From the NCBI GenBank assembly GCA_025936675.1, contig JAICSX010000081.1, positions 1 through 5,711 of the forward strand: a stretch of 5,711 nt of DNA, in the 5' to 3' direction. The translations under genes and the position numbers were made by a program. The DNA comes from Sphingomonas sp. (GTDB lineage: Bacteria; Pseudomonadota; Alphaproteobacteria; Sphingomonadales; Sphingomonadaceae). Position 1 is the first letter of the stretch. Every line of letters begins with the position of its first letter. Below are positions 1 through 5,711 of this stretch, piece after piece. The notes under the pieces are model-generated. The model was not told where the DNA came from and did no database searches. It saw only the letters and a list, made by a program, of their open reading frames with translations.

Positions 1-949
1 CCGTCCGCCACTCGCCCGGGTCGGCGACGTCCGCTTCCGCCAGCCGGAAGTTCACATGGTCGTCGTTCGTGTGGATCCACAATTTCCCGTGCGCCGCGTC
101 GACATGATATTCGCGGTTGGGCTTTCGCGGGGAGATCAATGTCAGCGGCCGCGACGGGTCGTCCGCGGACACGAACCGCACCTCGCTGGTCGCATTGTCG
201 CCGGTCGCGACGATGATCAGGCTTTTGTCGTGCGACTTGCCGACGCCGACGGAGAAGCCGAGCTCCTCGGTCTCCTCGTAGAGCGTCACCGCTTGCTCCG
301 GCGCATCGCCGAGCCGGTGGCAGCGCGCGCGGTAGCTGCGCCAATTGTCATTGACCTCGGTGAAGACGATGCCCTTGCTGTCGCTCGTCCACACCGGCTG
401 GCCGATGCCGACCTGGGTGACCGTCTCGATGTCCTTGCGCGTGGCAATGTCGCGGATGCGCAGGTGGAAACGCTCCGAGCCGTTGTCGTCGACCAGCGTC
501 GCGAGCAGCTTACCGTCCGGACTCGGCTCGAGCGCGCCCAGTCGGAAATAATCCTTGCCCTCGGCCTCCACCGGCTCGTCGAAGATGATCTCGCCAGCGC
601 CGCCGTCGGCAGGCTTGCGATACCAGCTGCGATATTGCGCGCCGGGCGTGAACGCCCACCAGTAGAGGTAATCGCCGTCGCGGATCGGGACCGAGCTGTC
701 GTCCTCCTTAATGCGGCCTTTCATCTCTTCGAACAGCTGGTCGAGCAGCCCCTGGTGCTGCGCCTTCCAGGCGTCGAAATAGGCGTTCTCCGCCTTGAGG
801 TAGGCGAGCACGTCCGGGTCATCGACCTCGGGATATTTCGCATCGCGCAGCCAGTGCCACGGATCGTGGATGGTAACGCCATGCCGCTCGTAGCTGTATG
901 GCCGCTGCTCGGCCTGCGGGGGGGTGGTGATTCCGACCTGCTTTTCCAT
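1..949 (-). CDS. ptrB: Oligopeptidase B (S9A family serine peptidase), N-terminal part, cut by window edge
   Basis: Reading the minus strand from the ATG at 949 gives an uninterrupted frame of 316 codons that runs off the left edge. Known members of this family are about 690-720 residues long and cleave short peptides after Arg or Lys in the cytosol. The N-terminal signature is clear: 'YERHGVTIHDPWHWLRD' (residues 20-36) is the conserved helix-capping start of S9A oligopeptidases, followed by 'DVLAYLKAENAYFDAW' (46-61). From about residue 85 onward lie beta-propeller blades, including 'LEPSPDGKLLATLVDDNGSE' (140-159) and 'RIRDIATRKD' (164-173). The catalytic domain with Ser-Asp-His lies outside the window, so activity cannot be judged. 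The ATG is the only ATG in frame after the stop at 991-989. No Shine-Dalgarno sequence is visible before it. A long plus-strand frame over the same bases is an antisense shadow. Family assignment is firm; oligopeptidase B versus another S9A peptidase is likely but not proven. Confidence 0.93.
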   Translation of the reverse strand, partial: MEKQVGITTPPQAEQRPYSYERHGVTIHDPWHWLRDAKYPEVDDPDVLAYLKAENAYFDAWKAQHQGLLDQLFEEMKGRIKEDDSSVPIRDGDYLYWWAFTPGAQYRSWYRKPADGGAGEIIFDEPVEAEGKDYFRLGALEPSPDGKLLATLVDDNGSERFHLRIRDIATRKDIETVTQVGIGQPVWTSDSKGIVFTEVNDNWRSYRARCHRLGDAPEQAVTLYEETEELGFSVGVGKSHDKSLIIVATGDNATSEVRFVSADDPSRPLTLISPRKPNREYHVDAAHGKLWIHTNDDHVNFRLAEADVADPGEWRT

Positions 950-1093
950 CGACGCGGGAAAGCAGGATTGGTCCAGGCGCGTCCAGCCCTAATCGCCCGA
1001 AGCGTGGTTTCCCATCGCCGAAGGAGCGAGCGCTTGCTTGTGGCGACCATCAAAACGGCACCAAGTCTGCGACTGCGATCTGCGCCATGAAGC

Positions 1094-1123
1094 CGCTGGT
1101 TAACTCAGCGCCTTGAACCAGCG
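1094..1123. repeat. Inverted repeat upstream of the TIR gene
   Basis: CGCTGGTT (1094-1101) and AACCAGCG (1116-1123) are perfect 8-base inverted arms separated by 14 bases. They lie in the divergent region between ptrB and the TIR gene, 37 bases before the preferred TIR start. An operator or a leader hairpin is possible; chance cannot be excluded. Confidence 0.35.
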
Positions 1124-1151
1124 CCGAATCACGCGCAAGCTCCAACCTGGT

Positions 1152-1155
1152 GGAG
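1152..1155 (+). promoter_or_regulatory. Ribosome-binding site that decides the TIR gene start
   Basis: GGAG ends 5 bases before the GTG at 1161. This favours GTG over the upstream in-frame TTG at 1113, which has no purine-rich sequence before it. Confidence 0.55.
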
Positions 1156-1160
1156 CTGCA

Positions 1161-2264
1161 GTGGCGCAAATCTTCCTCAGCTACGCACGTAAGGACGCGG
1201 CCGCTGCGAAGACCATCGCAAGCGCGCTGAGCGACAACGGCCACGTCGTGTGGTGGGACACGCACATCGGCGGCGGCTCAGAATTTGCTGTTGAGATCGA
1301 GCGTGCACTGGCAGCGGCCGAGATCGTGATTGTTCTTTGGTCAAACGACGCCATCAGGTCCGCTTGGGTGCTCGACGAAGCTGCGGAGGGCCGGGACACG
1401 GGCCGGCTTCTTCCAGTCGCCCTAGATGGCTCCAAACCGCCGCTCGGCTTCCGGCAGTTTCAGACCATTGCAGCAGATGCGCGGCTTGAAGCTGCACTGG
1501 ATGAGGTTCTTACGGCGATCGCGCGAAGATCCGGCGGGTCCGGCGAGACTTCGGGATCAGCCGAGCGCGCGCGATCCGCTGCTCCGAACACCACGTCGCA
1601 TTGCGCGAAGGCGCGCGATCTCCAACAGCGAGGGCAGTTCGGCGAGGCATGGACAGAAATCGAGGCGGCGCTCGAAACGGATCCCACTTGCGCGCTCGCG
1701 AACAGGGAAGCTGCTTGGTTTCTGTACGTGCAAGGCCGCGCGGCGGACGCAATTCCATTCTACGAAAGGGCCGCCGCTAGCTCGAGGAGCGACCACGAGA
1801 GCGCTGCGATGCTGATCTCGTGCTATCGCGCGACCAAGGATGAGCTTGCGTTGAACCGTGCGGCGGCGATTGCGATCGCGCGCGCCGAGCAGTCGATTGC
1901 GGCTGCAGCGTCGAGCGGTGCTGCTTTCGCGTCAGGAGCAAAGGGCTTGGCGGCGCTCGGACATCGGGAACGCGCCCGGAAATGGGTTCGCAAAGCTCTT
2001 AATCTCGACCCGGGCAATTTGCCGATGCGCTACAATCTCGCGTCAACGCTTGCCCAATTCATGCAGGACGGTGAAGCGGCTATCGACGTCCTGGAGCCGT
2101 TCGTCGAGGCAACGCGCGACCAGGTCCACCTGCAGCTTCTCGAAGGCGATCCGGACTGGGCCGAGCTGCGAGAGACTCGCGCCTTCCAGACGCTGCTCGG
2201 TCGAGCGCGCAAGCGTGTCGCAGCGCTCGAGACGACCGGGTTCGCGGGCCACTCTTCAGCGTAG
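1161..2264 (+). CDS. TIR domain protein with C-terminal TPR repeats (putative NAD-cleaving signalling protein)
   Basis: This 367-residue protein is probably cytosolic; no signal peptide or membrane segment is seen. Residues 3-120 form a TIR domain (TIR_2 type). Box 1 is 'IFLSYARKD' (4-12), the BB-loop region is 'WWDTHIGGG' (31-39), and 'SAWVLDEAAEGRD' (67-79) places Glu73 where NAD-cleaving TIR enzymes such as SARM1 keep their catalytic glutamate (WVxxE). Then comes 'LLPVALDG' (83-90). Residues about 121-148 are a Gly/Ser/Ala-rich linker. From about 150 to 353 the protein is helical and TPR-like, for example 'ARKWVRKALNLDPGN' (272-286). It closes with 'MRYNLASTLAQF' and 'LEGDPDWAELRETRAF', resembling the end-of-repeat motif of TPR signalling proteins. 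I chose the GTG at 1161 because GGAG (1152-1155) sits 5 bases upstream and the TIR fold starts at once; an in-frame TTG at 1113 would add 16 residues. Its role is unknown; NAD hydrolysis or protein-protein signalling are both possible. Confidence 0.9.
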   Translation: MAQIFLSYARKDAAAAKTIASALSDNGHVVWWDTHIGGGSEFAVEIERALAAAEIVIVLWSNDAIRSAWVLDEAAEGRDTGRLLPVALDGSKPPLGFRQFQTIAADARLEAALDEVLTAIARRSGGSGETSGSAERARSAAPNTTSHCAKARDLQQRGQFGEAWTEIEAALETDPTCALANREAAWFLYVQGRAADAIPFYERAAASSRSDHESAAMLISCYRATKDELALNRAAAIAIARAEQSIAAAASSGAAFASGAKGLAALGHRERARKWVRKALNLDPGNLPMRYNLASTLAQFMQDGEAAIDVLEPFVEATRDQVHLQLLEGDPDWAELRETRAFQTLLGRARKRVAALETTGFAGHSSA

Positions 2265-2279
2265 CAGCGGGCACTGGCC

Positions 2280-2942
2280 TCAACCGGCCCTGCTCAGCCT
2301 CCAAATGCTCTCATCAGCCGCCGGACGGGTGCTCACTGCATCGAACCATCGTCTCAGCCTTGCGCAGTCCTCCGGCATCGGCTGACCCTTGTCGGCAAGC
2401 TCATCCAGATAGCCGTAAAGGCAGATGTCGGCGATCGTGAAGGCGGAGCCGGCTATCCACTCGTCAGTAAGCAGGCCGTCGAGCCATCGCATTCCGTCTC
2501 GCGCACGCTCCTTCATTCCATCCGCGGCGTGCGGGATGCATCGCATTCGCGTCCGGAAAAGTTCGAGGCCCTCGCCAAAATAATAGCCCATGATCATCGG
2601 CTGGCAGATGTTGAGTTCGACGCGCCGCCACCACATCCTGTTCACTGCGCGCTGCAACGGCGTCGCTCCGATCAGCGCAGGCCCGGGGCATGCTTCTTCG
2701 ACATATTCGCAGATTGCCGGCCCCTCCGCGAGGATGGTGCCGCCCTCGAGCTCCAGGGCCGGCGTCTGTCCGGACGGGTTCAGCTTCAAAAACTCCTCGT
2801 CGCGGTTCTCCCCGAGCAGGAGATCGATCTCGTAACGAGGAATGTCGATGCTTTTCTCGAGCAAGAAGAAGCGGACCATCCGCGGGGCAAGGCCGAAACT
2901 GTCGAACAGTCGAATGGGCTGGGCGGAGCGATTGGCCATCAT
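2280..2942 (-). CDS. Glutathione S-transferase family protein
   Basis: A 220-residue protein of normal GST length, presumably a cytosolic dimer. Residues 10-83 form the thioredoxin-like domain: 'IRLFDSFGLAPRMVRFFLLE' (10-29) carries Ser15 at the likely catalytic position, and 'NPSGQTPALELEGG' (55-68) carries the conserved cis-proline, Pro61. 'LAEGPAICEYVEE' (71-83) is the glutathione-contact loop, but the usual Glu-Ser is Glu73-Gly74. The all-helical C-terminal domain (about 90-210) contains the folding motif 'FTIADICLYGYLDE' (168-181) with the T-x-x-D capping box. The substrate cannot be told from sequence; family members conjugate, reduce or isomerise electrophiles with glutathione. Start: ATG at 2942 or the adjacent ATG at 2939. 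A GTG at 2993 would add 17 residues that do not resemble the family. None of these has a clear Shine-Dalgarno. The gene is convergent with the TIR gene and divergent from the aminopeptidase gene. Confidence 0.9.
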   Translation of the reverse strand: MMANRSAQPIRLFDSFGLAPRMVRFFLLEKSIDIPRYEIDLLLGENRDEEFLKLNPSGQTPALELEGGTILAEGPAICEYVEEACPGPALIGATPLQRAVNRMWWRRVELNICQPMIMGYYFGEGLELFRTRMRCIPHAADGMKERARDGMRWLDGLLTDEWIAGSAFTIADICLYGYLDELADKGQPMPEDCARLRRWFDAVSTRPAADESIWRLSRAG

Positions 2943-3068
2943 TGTGAGGCATAGCAGGGTGACCGCTTTGCTCCCACTGCCGGGGCAAGACACCGTCGCA
3001 TAGGCGTGTTGCCGTCGCGATCTAGGTGCCGATTAGCCTCCTCTCTAGCGGCGCTCTTTAAGAACGGC

Positions 3069-3086
3069 TCAGCTTCGACTAGCTGA
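3069..3086. repeat. Short inverted repeat upstream of the aminopeptidase gene
   Basis: TCAGCT and AGCTGA flank a 6-base spacer, ending just before the purine-rich ribosome-binding region. It is short and could be chance; if real it would be an operator or leader hairpin for the aminopeptidase-cupin operon. Confidence 0.25.
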
Positions 3087-3095
3087 CAGGAGAAC

Positions 3096-3099
3096 GGAG
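3096..3099 (+). promoter_or_regulatory. Ribosome-binding site of the aminopeptidase gene
   Basis: GGAG lies 9 bases upstream of the ATG at 3109. A second purine block, AGGAG at 3088-3092, is 16 bases away and probably too far to serve. Confidence 0.55.
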
Positions 3100-3108
3100 C
3101 TTCAGCCC

Positions 3109-4911
3109 ATGTCCACCTACGCAGACCGCCTCCAAGCCCTTCGCGAGCAGCTCAAGGCCGACCAGCTGGACGGGTTCGTCGTTCCCTTAACCGACGAGCA
3201 TATGAGCGAATATGTCGGGAGCTACGCCCAACGTCTCGCCTGGCTGACTGGTTTTCAGGGCTCGGCCGGGTCGGCGGTGGTGCTTCCCGAGCAAGCCGCG
3301 ATCTTCGTCGACGGGCGCTACACGCTCCAGGTCCGCAGTCAGGTCAGCCCGACCGAGTGGAGCTACCAGTCGGTGCCCGAGACCAGCGCTACCCAATGGC
3401 TCGAAGAGCATGCGCCCGAAGGTGCGCGGATCGGCTACGATCCGTGGCTGCACACCCGCGACTGGGTCAACAAGGCCAAGCAGGCGCTTGCCAGCCGCGG
3501 TGCCGAGCTGGTGCCGGTCAAGCGCAACCCGATCGACGAGATCTGGACCGACCGCCCCGAAGCCTCCAAGGCGCATCTCGTCGTCCAGTCCGATCAACAT
3601 GCCGGCAAATCGGCGGCCGAAAAGCGCACCGAAATCGGCGACTGGCTGGCGAAGCATCACGCCGATGCAGCGGTGCTCTCCGCGCTCGATTCGATCGCGT
3701 GGGCGTTCAACATCCGCGGGCAGGACGTGACCCACACGCCGGTCGCGCTAGCTTATGCGCTGGTCCACGCCGACGGCACCGCCGACCTGTTCGTGGCGTC
3801 CGAGAAAATCGGACCTGAGGTCCGTCAGCATCTCGGCAACGGCGTTCGTCTTCACGAACGCGCCGAGTTCGAAAATGCGCTCACCGAGCTCAGGGGCAAG
3901 ACGGTGGTCGTCGACCCCGAGCGCGCCGTCGCGGCGATCTTCGAAGCGCTAGAACGCGCCGGCGCCAAGATCGTCCCGATGCGCGACCCGACGATCCTTC
4001 CCAAGGCCGTCAAGAACGCGGCCGAAATCGCCGGACAAAAAGCTGCACAAGACCGCGACGGTGCGGTGATCTCGCGCTTTCTGCATTGGATCGACGAGGA
4101 AGCGCCGAAGGGCGATGTCGACGAGCTCAAGGCCTCGGATCGTCTCGAGGGATTGCGGCGCGAGAATCCCGAACTGCGGGACCTGTCGTTCGACAGCATC
4201 TCGGGCGCGGGACCGAACGGCGCTATCGTCCACTACAAGTCGAGCGAGAAGACCAACCGCAAGCTCGAGACCGGCACGCTCTACCTGATCGATTCCGGCG
4301 GCCAATATGTCGATGGCACGACCGACATCACCCGAACCGTCGCCATCGGCCAGCCGACGGCCGAGATGCGCGATCGCTTCACCCGCGTGCTCAAGGGCCA
4401 CATCGCGATCGCAACGGCGGTATTCCCAAAGGGCACGCGTGGGTCGCAGCTCGACAGCTTCGCGCGACGGCCCTTGTGGGAGGCGGGGCTCGATTACGCC
4501 CACGGCACCGGCCACGGCGTCGGCAGCTTCCTGTCGGTGCACGAAGGGCCGCAGCGGATTTCGCCGGTCGGCAGCGCCCAGAGCGGCGGCGACGAGCCGC
4601 TCCAGGCGGGCATGATCATTTCCAACGAGCCGGGCTATTACAAGACCGGCGAGTACGGCATCCGCATCGAGAATTTGGTGCTGGTCGTCCCGCGCGAAAT
4701 TGCCGCCGCGGAAAAGGAGATGCTAGGGTTTGAGACGCTGACCTTCGCGCCCATCGACCGTCGGCTGATCGACGCCGAGATGCTCGACTCGGAGGAACTC
4801 GTCTGGCTCAATTGCTACCACGCCCACGTCTTGGCGCGGATCGCACCGCGCCTGTCAGGCGCCGACTTGGACTGGCTGCAGCGCGCCTGCGCTCCGATAG
4901 AGCCTGCCTGA
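3109..4911 (+). CDS. pepP: Xaa-Pro aminopeptidase (aminopeptidase P, M24B, three-domain type)
   Basis: This 600-residue cytosolic metallopeptidase removes an N-terminal residue that precedes proline. It has the long three-domain layout of human XPNPEP1, not the two-domain layout of E. coli PepP, so the symbol denotes function only. Domain 1 (about 5-135) includes 'WLTGFQGSAGSAVVLPEQA' (45-63); domain 2 (about 155-300) includes 'SALDSIAWAFNIRGQDVTHT' (191-210); the catalytic pita-bread domain runs about 310-535; a C-terminal M24 extension (about 540-600) carries 'LTFAPIDRRLI' and 'WLNCYHAHV'. All five metal ligands are present: Asp395, Asp406, His469, Glu507, Glu521. So are the active-site histidines His375, His465 and His478. 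Spacings match the human enzyme as I recall it, except about four extra residues between His469 and Glu507. The enzyme should be active. The gene leads an operon with the cupin gene, whose ATG overlaps its stop codon. Confidence 0.96.
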   Translation: MSTYADRLQALREQLKADQLDGFVVPLTDEHMSEYVGSYAQRLAWLTGFQGSAGSAVVLPEQAAIFVDGRYTLQVRSQVSPTEWSYQSVPETSATQWLEEHAPEGARIGYDPWLHTRDWVNKAKQALASRGAELVPVKRNPIDEIWTDRPEASKAHLVVQSDQHAGKSAAEKRTEIGDWLAKHHADAAVLSALDSIAWAFNIRGQDVTHTPVALAYALVHADGTADLFVASEKIGPEVRQHLGNGVRLHERAEFENALTELRGKTVVVDPERAVAAIFEALERAGAKIVPMRDPTILPKAVKNAAEIAGQKAAQDRDGAVISRFLHWIDEEAPKGDVDELKASDRLEGLRRENPELRDLSFDSISGAGPNGAIVHYKSSEKTNRKLETGTLYLIDSGGQYVDGTTDITRTVAIGQPTAEMRDRFTRVLKGHIAIATAVFPKGTRGSQLDSFARRPLWEAGLDYAHGTGHGVGSFLSVHEGPQRISPVGSAQSGGDEPLQAGMIISNEPGYYKTGEYGIRIENLVLVVPREIAAAEKEMLGFETLTFAPIDRRLIDAEMLDSEELVWLNCYHAHVLARIAPRLSGADLDWLQRACAPIEPA

Positions 4912-5306
4912 TGCGCGGCAAGTCGCTCTTCGATTTCCCAATTCACCTGGGGCTCGGAGCGGGAGCGGTTGCCGAACCGAAGTTCACCGGCTTCGAATGG
5001 TACGAAGCGTATGGCGAACGCCATGCCGACGACCTCGACGAAGGCCGGCTGGTCAGCCTGTTCCGGTTCGAGGAGAGCTGGGCCAGCTGGGAAATGCACC
5101 CAGCGGGTGAAGAAGTCGTTTGCTGCATCCAGGGGCACATGACCCTGCATCAGGAGCTTCCCGACGGCACCAGGCAGAGCCACGAGCTCGGGCCCGGCGA
5201 ATATGCGATCAACCCGCGCGGCGCCTGGCACACCGCAGACGCTGAGGAGCCGGTCGTCGCTTTGTTCATCACGGCCGGGAAAGACACCAGCAACCGCCCG
5301 CGCTGA
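4911..5306 (+). CDS. Small cupin-domain protein
   Basis: A 131-residue single-domain cupin (cupin_2-like barrel, about residues 45-122). The second cupin motif is intact: 'GPGEYAINPRGAWH' (94-107) fits G-x5-P-x-G-x2-H. The first motif is only partial: 'SWEMHPAGEEVVCCIQG' (59-75) has His63 and Glu67/68 but lacks the usual first histidine of HxH, so metal binding through His63, Glu and His107 is possible but not certain. No specific substrate can be assigned; small cupins include sugar isomerases, dioxygenases and ligand-binding proteins. The ATG overlaps the aminopeptidase stop as TGATG, so translation is probably coupled and no separate ribosome-binding site is needed. A longer frame opening inside the aminopeptidase gene exists, but those extra residues are read out of the peptidase frame and look random. 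The name of the fold is secure; the function is not. Confidence 0.88.
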   Translation: MRGKSLFDFPIHLGLGAGAVAEPKFTGFEWYEAYGERHADDLDEGRLVSLFRFEESWASWEMHPAGEEVVCCIQGHMTLHQELPDGTRQSHELGPGEYAINPRGAWHTADAEEPVVALFITAGKDTSNRPR

Positions 5307-5344
5307 TCGGCACCGACGTCTCACGGTGGCGTCGTAGTCTGGAC

Positions 5345-5379
5345 AAGAAAACGGCGGACCTCCGTTCGGAGGCCCGCCG
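5345..5379 (-). terminator. Rho-independent terminator of the TonB-dependent receptor gene
   Basis: A hairpin at 5352-5379 has arms CGGCGG / CCGCCG, one A-C mismatch, then CCTCC / GGAGG around a GTTC loop. Read on the minus strand it is followed by TTTTCTT (5351-5345). It begins 25 bases after the receptor's stop codon. The plus strand has no T-run after the stem, so it serves the minus strand best; it may also block read-through from the cupin gene. Confidence 0.85.
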
Positions 5380-5404
5380 CTTGAGTTCAGAACTTGCGAT
5401 CGGC

Positions 5405-5711
5405 TTAGAAGTCGACCGTCACACCCGCGAACAGGAAGCGCCCAAGAGCGTCGTACATCTGCGGGAATGTATTGCCGTTCGCGCTCACGTCGGCACCGAC
5501 CAGCGGAGGGCTCTTGTCGAAGATATTGTTCGCGCCCAGGCGGAAATTGTACCGATCCGTCAAACGCGCGGTCAGGGCCAGGTCGAAGAAACTCTGCGAC
5601 TTGATCTCCGCATTCTGCGGGAAGCTGTGCGGCCCGGTTGGAGACAGGTTCAAGTCCGCATCCTGGCTCAGCGTGTCGTTCCTGACCTTGCTGAAGTAGC
5701 GCCACTGCCCC
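5405..5711 (-). CDS. TonB-dependent outer-membrane receptor, C-terminal end (5' part outside window)
   Basis: The minus strand reads 101 codons from the right edge to the TAA at 5407-5405. The protein shows the last strands of a TonB-dependent beta-barrel: 'GQWRYFSKV' at the window edge, 'SQSFFDLALTARLTDRYNFR' with 'LGANNIFDKSPPLVG', a 'NGNTFPQMYDALGRFLFAGV' stretch and the terminal 'VTVDF'. The 'NNxFDKxPP' turn and a C-terminal phenylalanine, the signal for outer-membrane assembly by the BAM complex, are typical. Such receptors import siderophores, vitamin B12, saccharides or peptides with energy from TonB-ExbB-ExbD. This end of the barrel does not reveal the ligand, and the plug domain is off the window. 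An internal TTG at 5653 is not the start; the frame is open to the edge. Confidence 0.93.
   Translation of the reverse strand, partial: GQWRYFSKVRNDTLSQDADLNLSPTGPHSFPQNAEIKSQSFFDLALTARLTDRYNFRLGANNIFDKSPPLVGADVSANGNTFPQMYDALGRFLFAGVTVDF

Noticed and set aside
56..1090. Plus-strand open frame of 344 codons
   Set aside because: It is antisense to ptrB, whose minus-strand reading is a clear S9A protein. The plus frame is Arg/Val/Ala-rich with no recognisable motif, as expected from high-GC third positions.
3037..3046. Strong AGGAGG (within AGAGAGGAGG) on the minus strand upstream of the GST gene
   Set aside because: No ATG, GTG or TTG follows at usable spacing; the next ATG (3001) is about 35 bases away. 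Probably coincidental.
3949..4542. Minus-strand frame of 197 codons inside the aminopeptidase gene
   Set aside because: Shadow of the catalytic domain; the sense strand carries every metal ligand of M24B.
5311..5334. Short inverted repeats after the cupin gene (CACCG/CGGTG and CGACG/CGTCG)
   Set aside because: Only five base pairs each, mutually exclusive, and with no T-run; too weak to call a terminator.
4815..5705. Minus-strand open frame of 296 codons
   Set aside because: It runs antisense through the cupin gene, across the terminator, and out of frame through the receptor gene. All three explain the bases better.
1..5711. CRISPR array, tRNA, rRNA, insertion sequence or phage integration site
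   Set aside because: No regularly spaced direct repeats, cloverleaf or rRNA-like sequence, transposase, or terminal inverted repeats with target duplication were seen by eye.

Overview
The window looks like chromosomal DNA from a high-GC alphaproteobacterium, most probably a member of the Sphingomonadales. The basis is the wording of the recognisable proteins: the start of an S9 oligopeptidase B, the C-terminal end of a TonB-dependent receptor ending in 'VTVDF', and a three-domain aminopeptidase P followed by a small cupin. This placement rests on recalled family resemblance, not on a search.

Layout, left to right. (1) Minus strand, 1-949: the first 316 codons of oligopeptidase B (ptrB), cut by the left edge. 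(2) Plus strand, 1161-2264: a TIR-domain protein with a C-terminal TPR region, divergent from ptrB across about 210 bp. (3) Minus strand, 2280-2942: a glutathione S-transferase-like protein, convergent with the TIR gene with only 15 bp between the stop codons. (4) Plus strand, 3109-4911: a complete 600-residue metal-dependent Xaa-Pro aminopeptidase. (5) Plus strand, 4911-5306: a small cupin whose ATG overlaps the aminopeptidase stop (TGATG), so the two form an operon. (6) Minus strand, 5405-5711: the last 101 codons of a TonB-dependent outer-membrane receptor, followed on its own strand by a good intrinsic terminator hairpin.

Most of the content is ordinary accessory metabolism: two peptidases that suit breakdown of peptides and proline-containing dipeptides, a GST, a cupin and a nutrient receptor. 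The most notable gene is the TIR-TPR protein. Its TIR domain keeps the 'WVxxE' glutamate used by NAD-cleaving TIR enzymes, fused to a helical repeat region ending in a motif common in TPR signalling proteins. It is a candidate signalling or immune effector, but no recognisable partner gene lies beside it, so a new defence system is not demonstrated here. All gaps between genes are shorter than 300 bp; they contain only short inverted repeats, ribosome-binding sites and the terminator listed.
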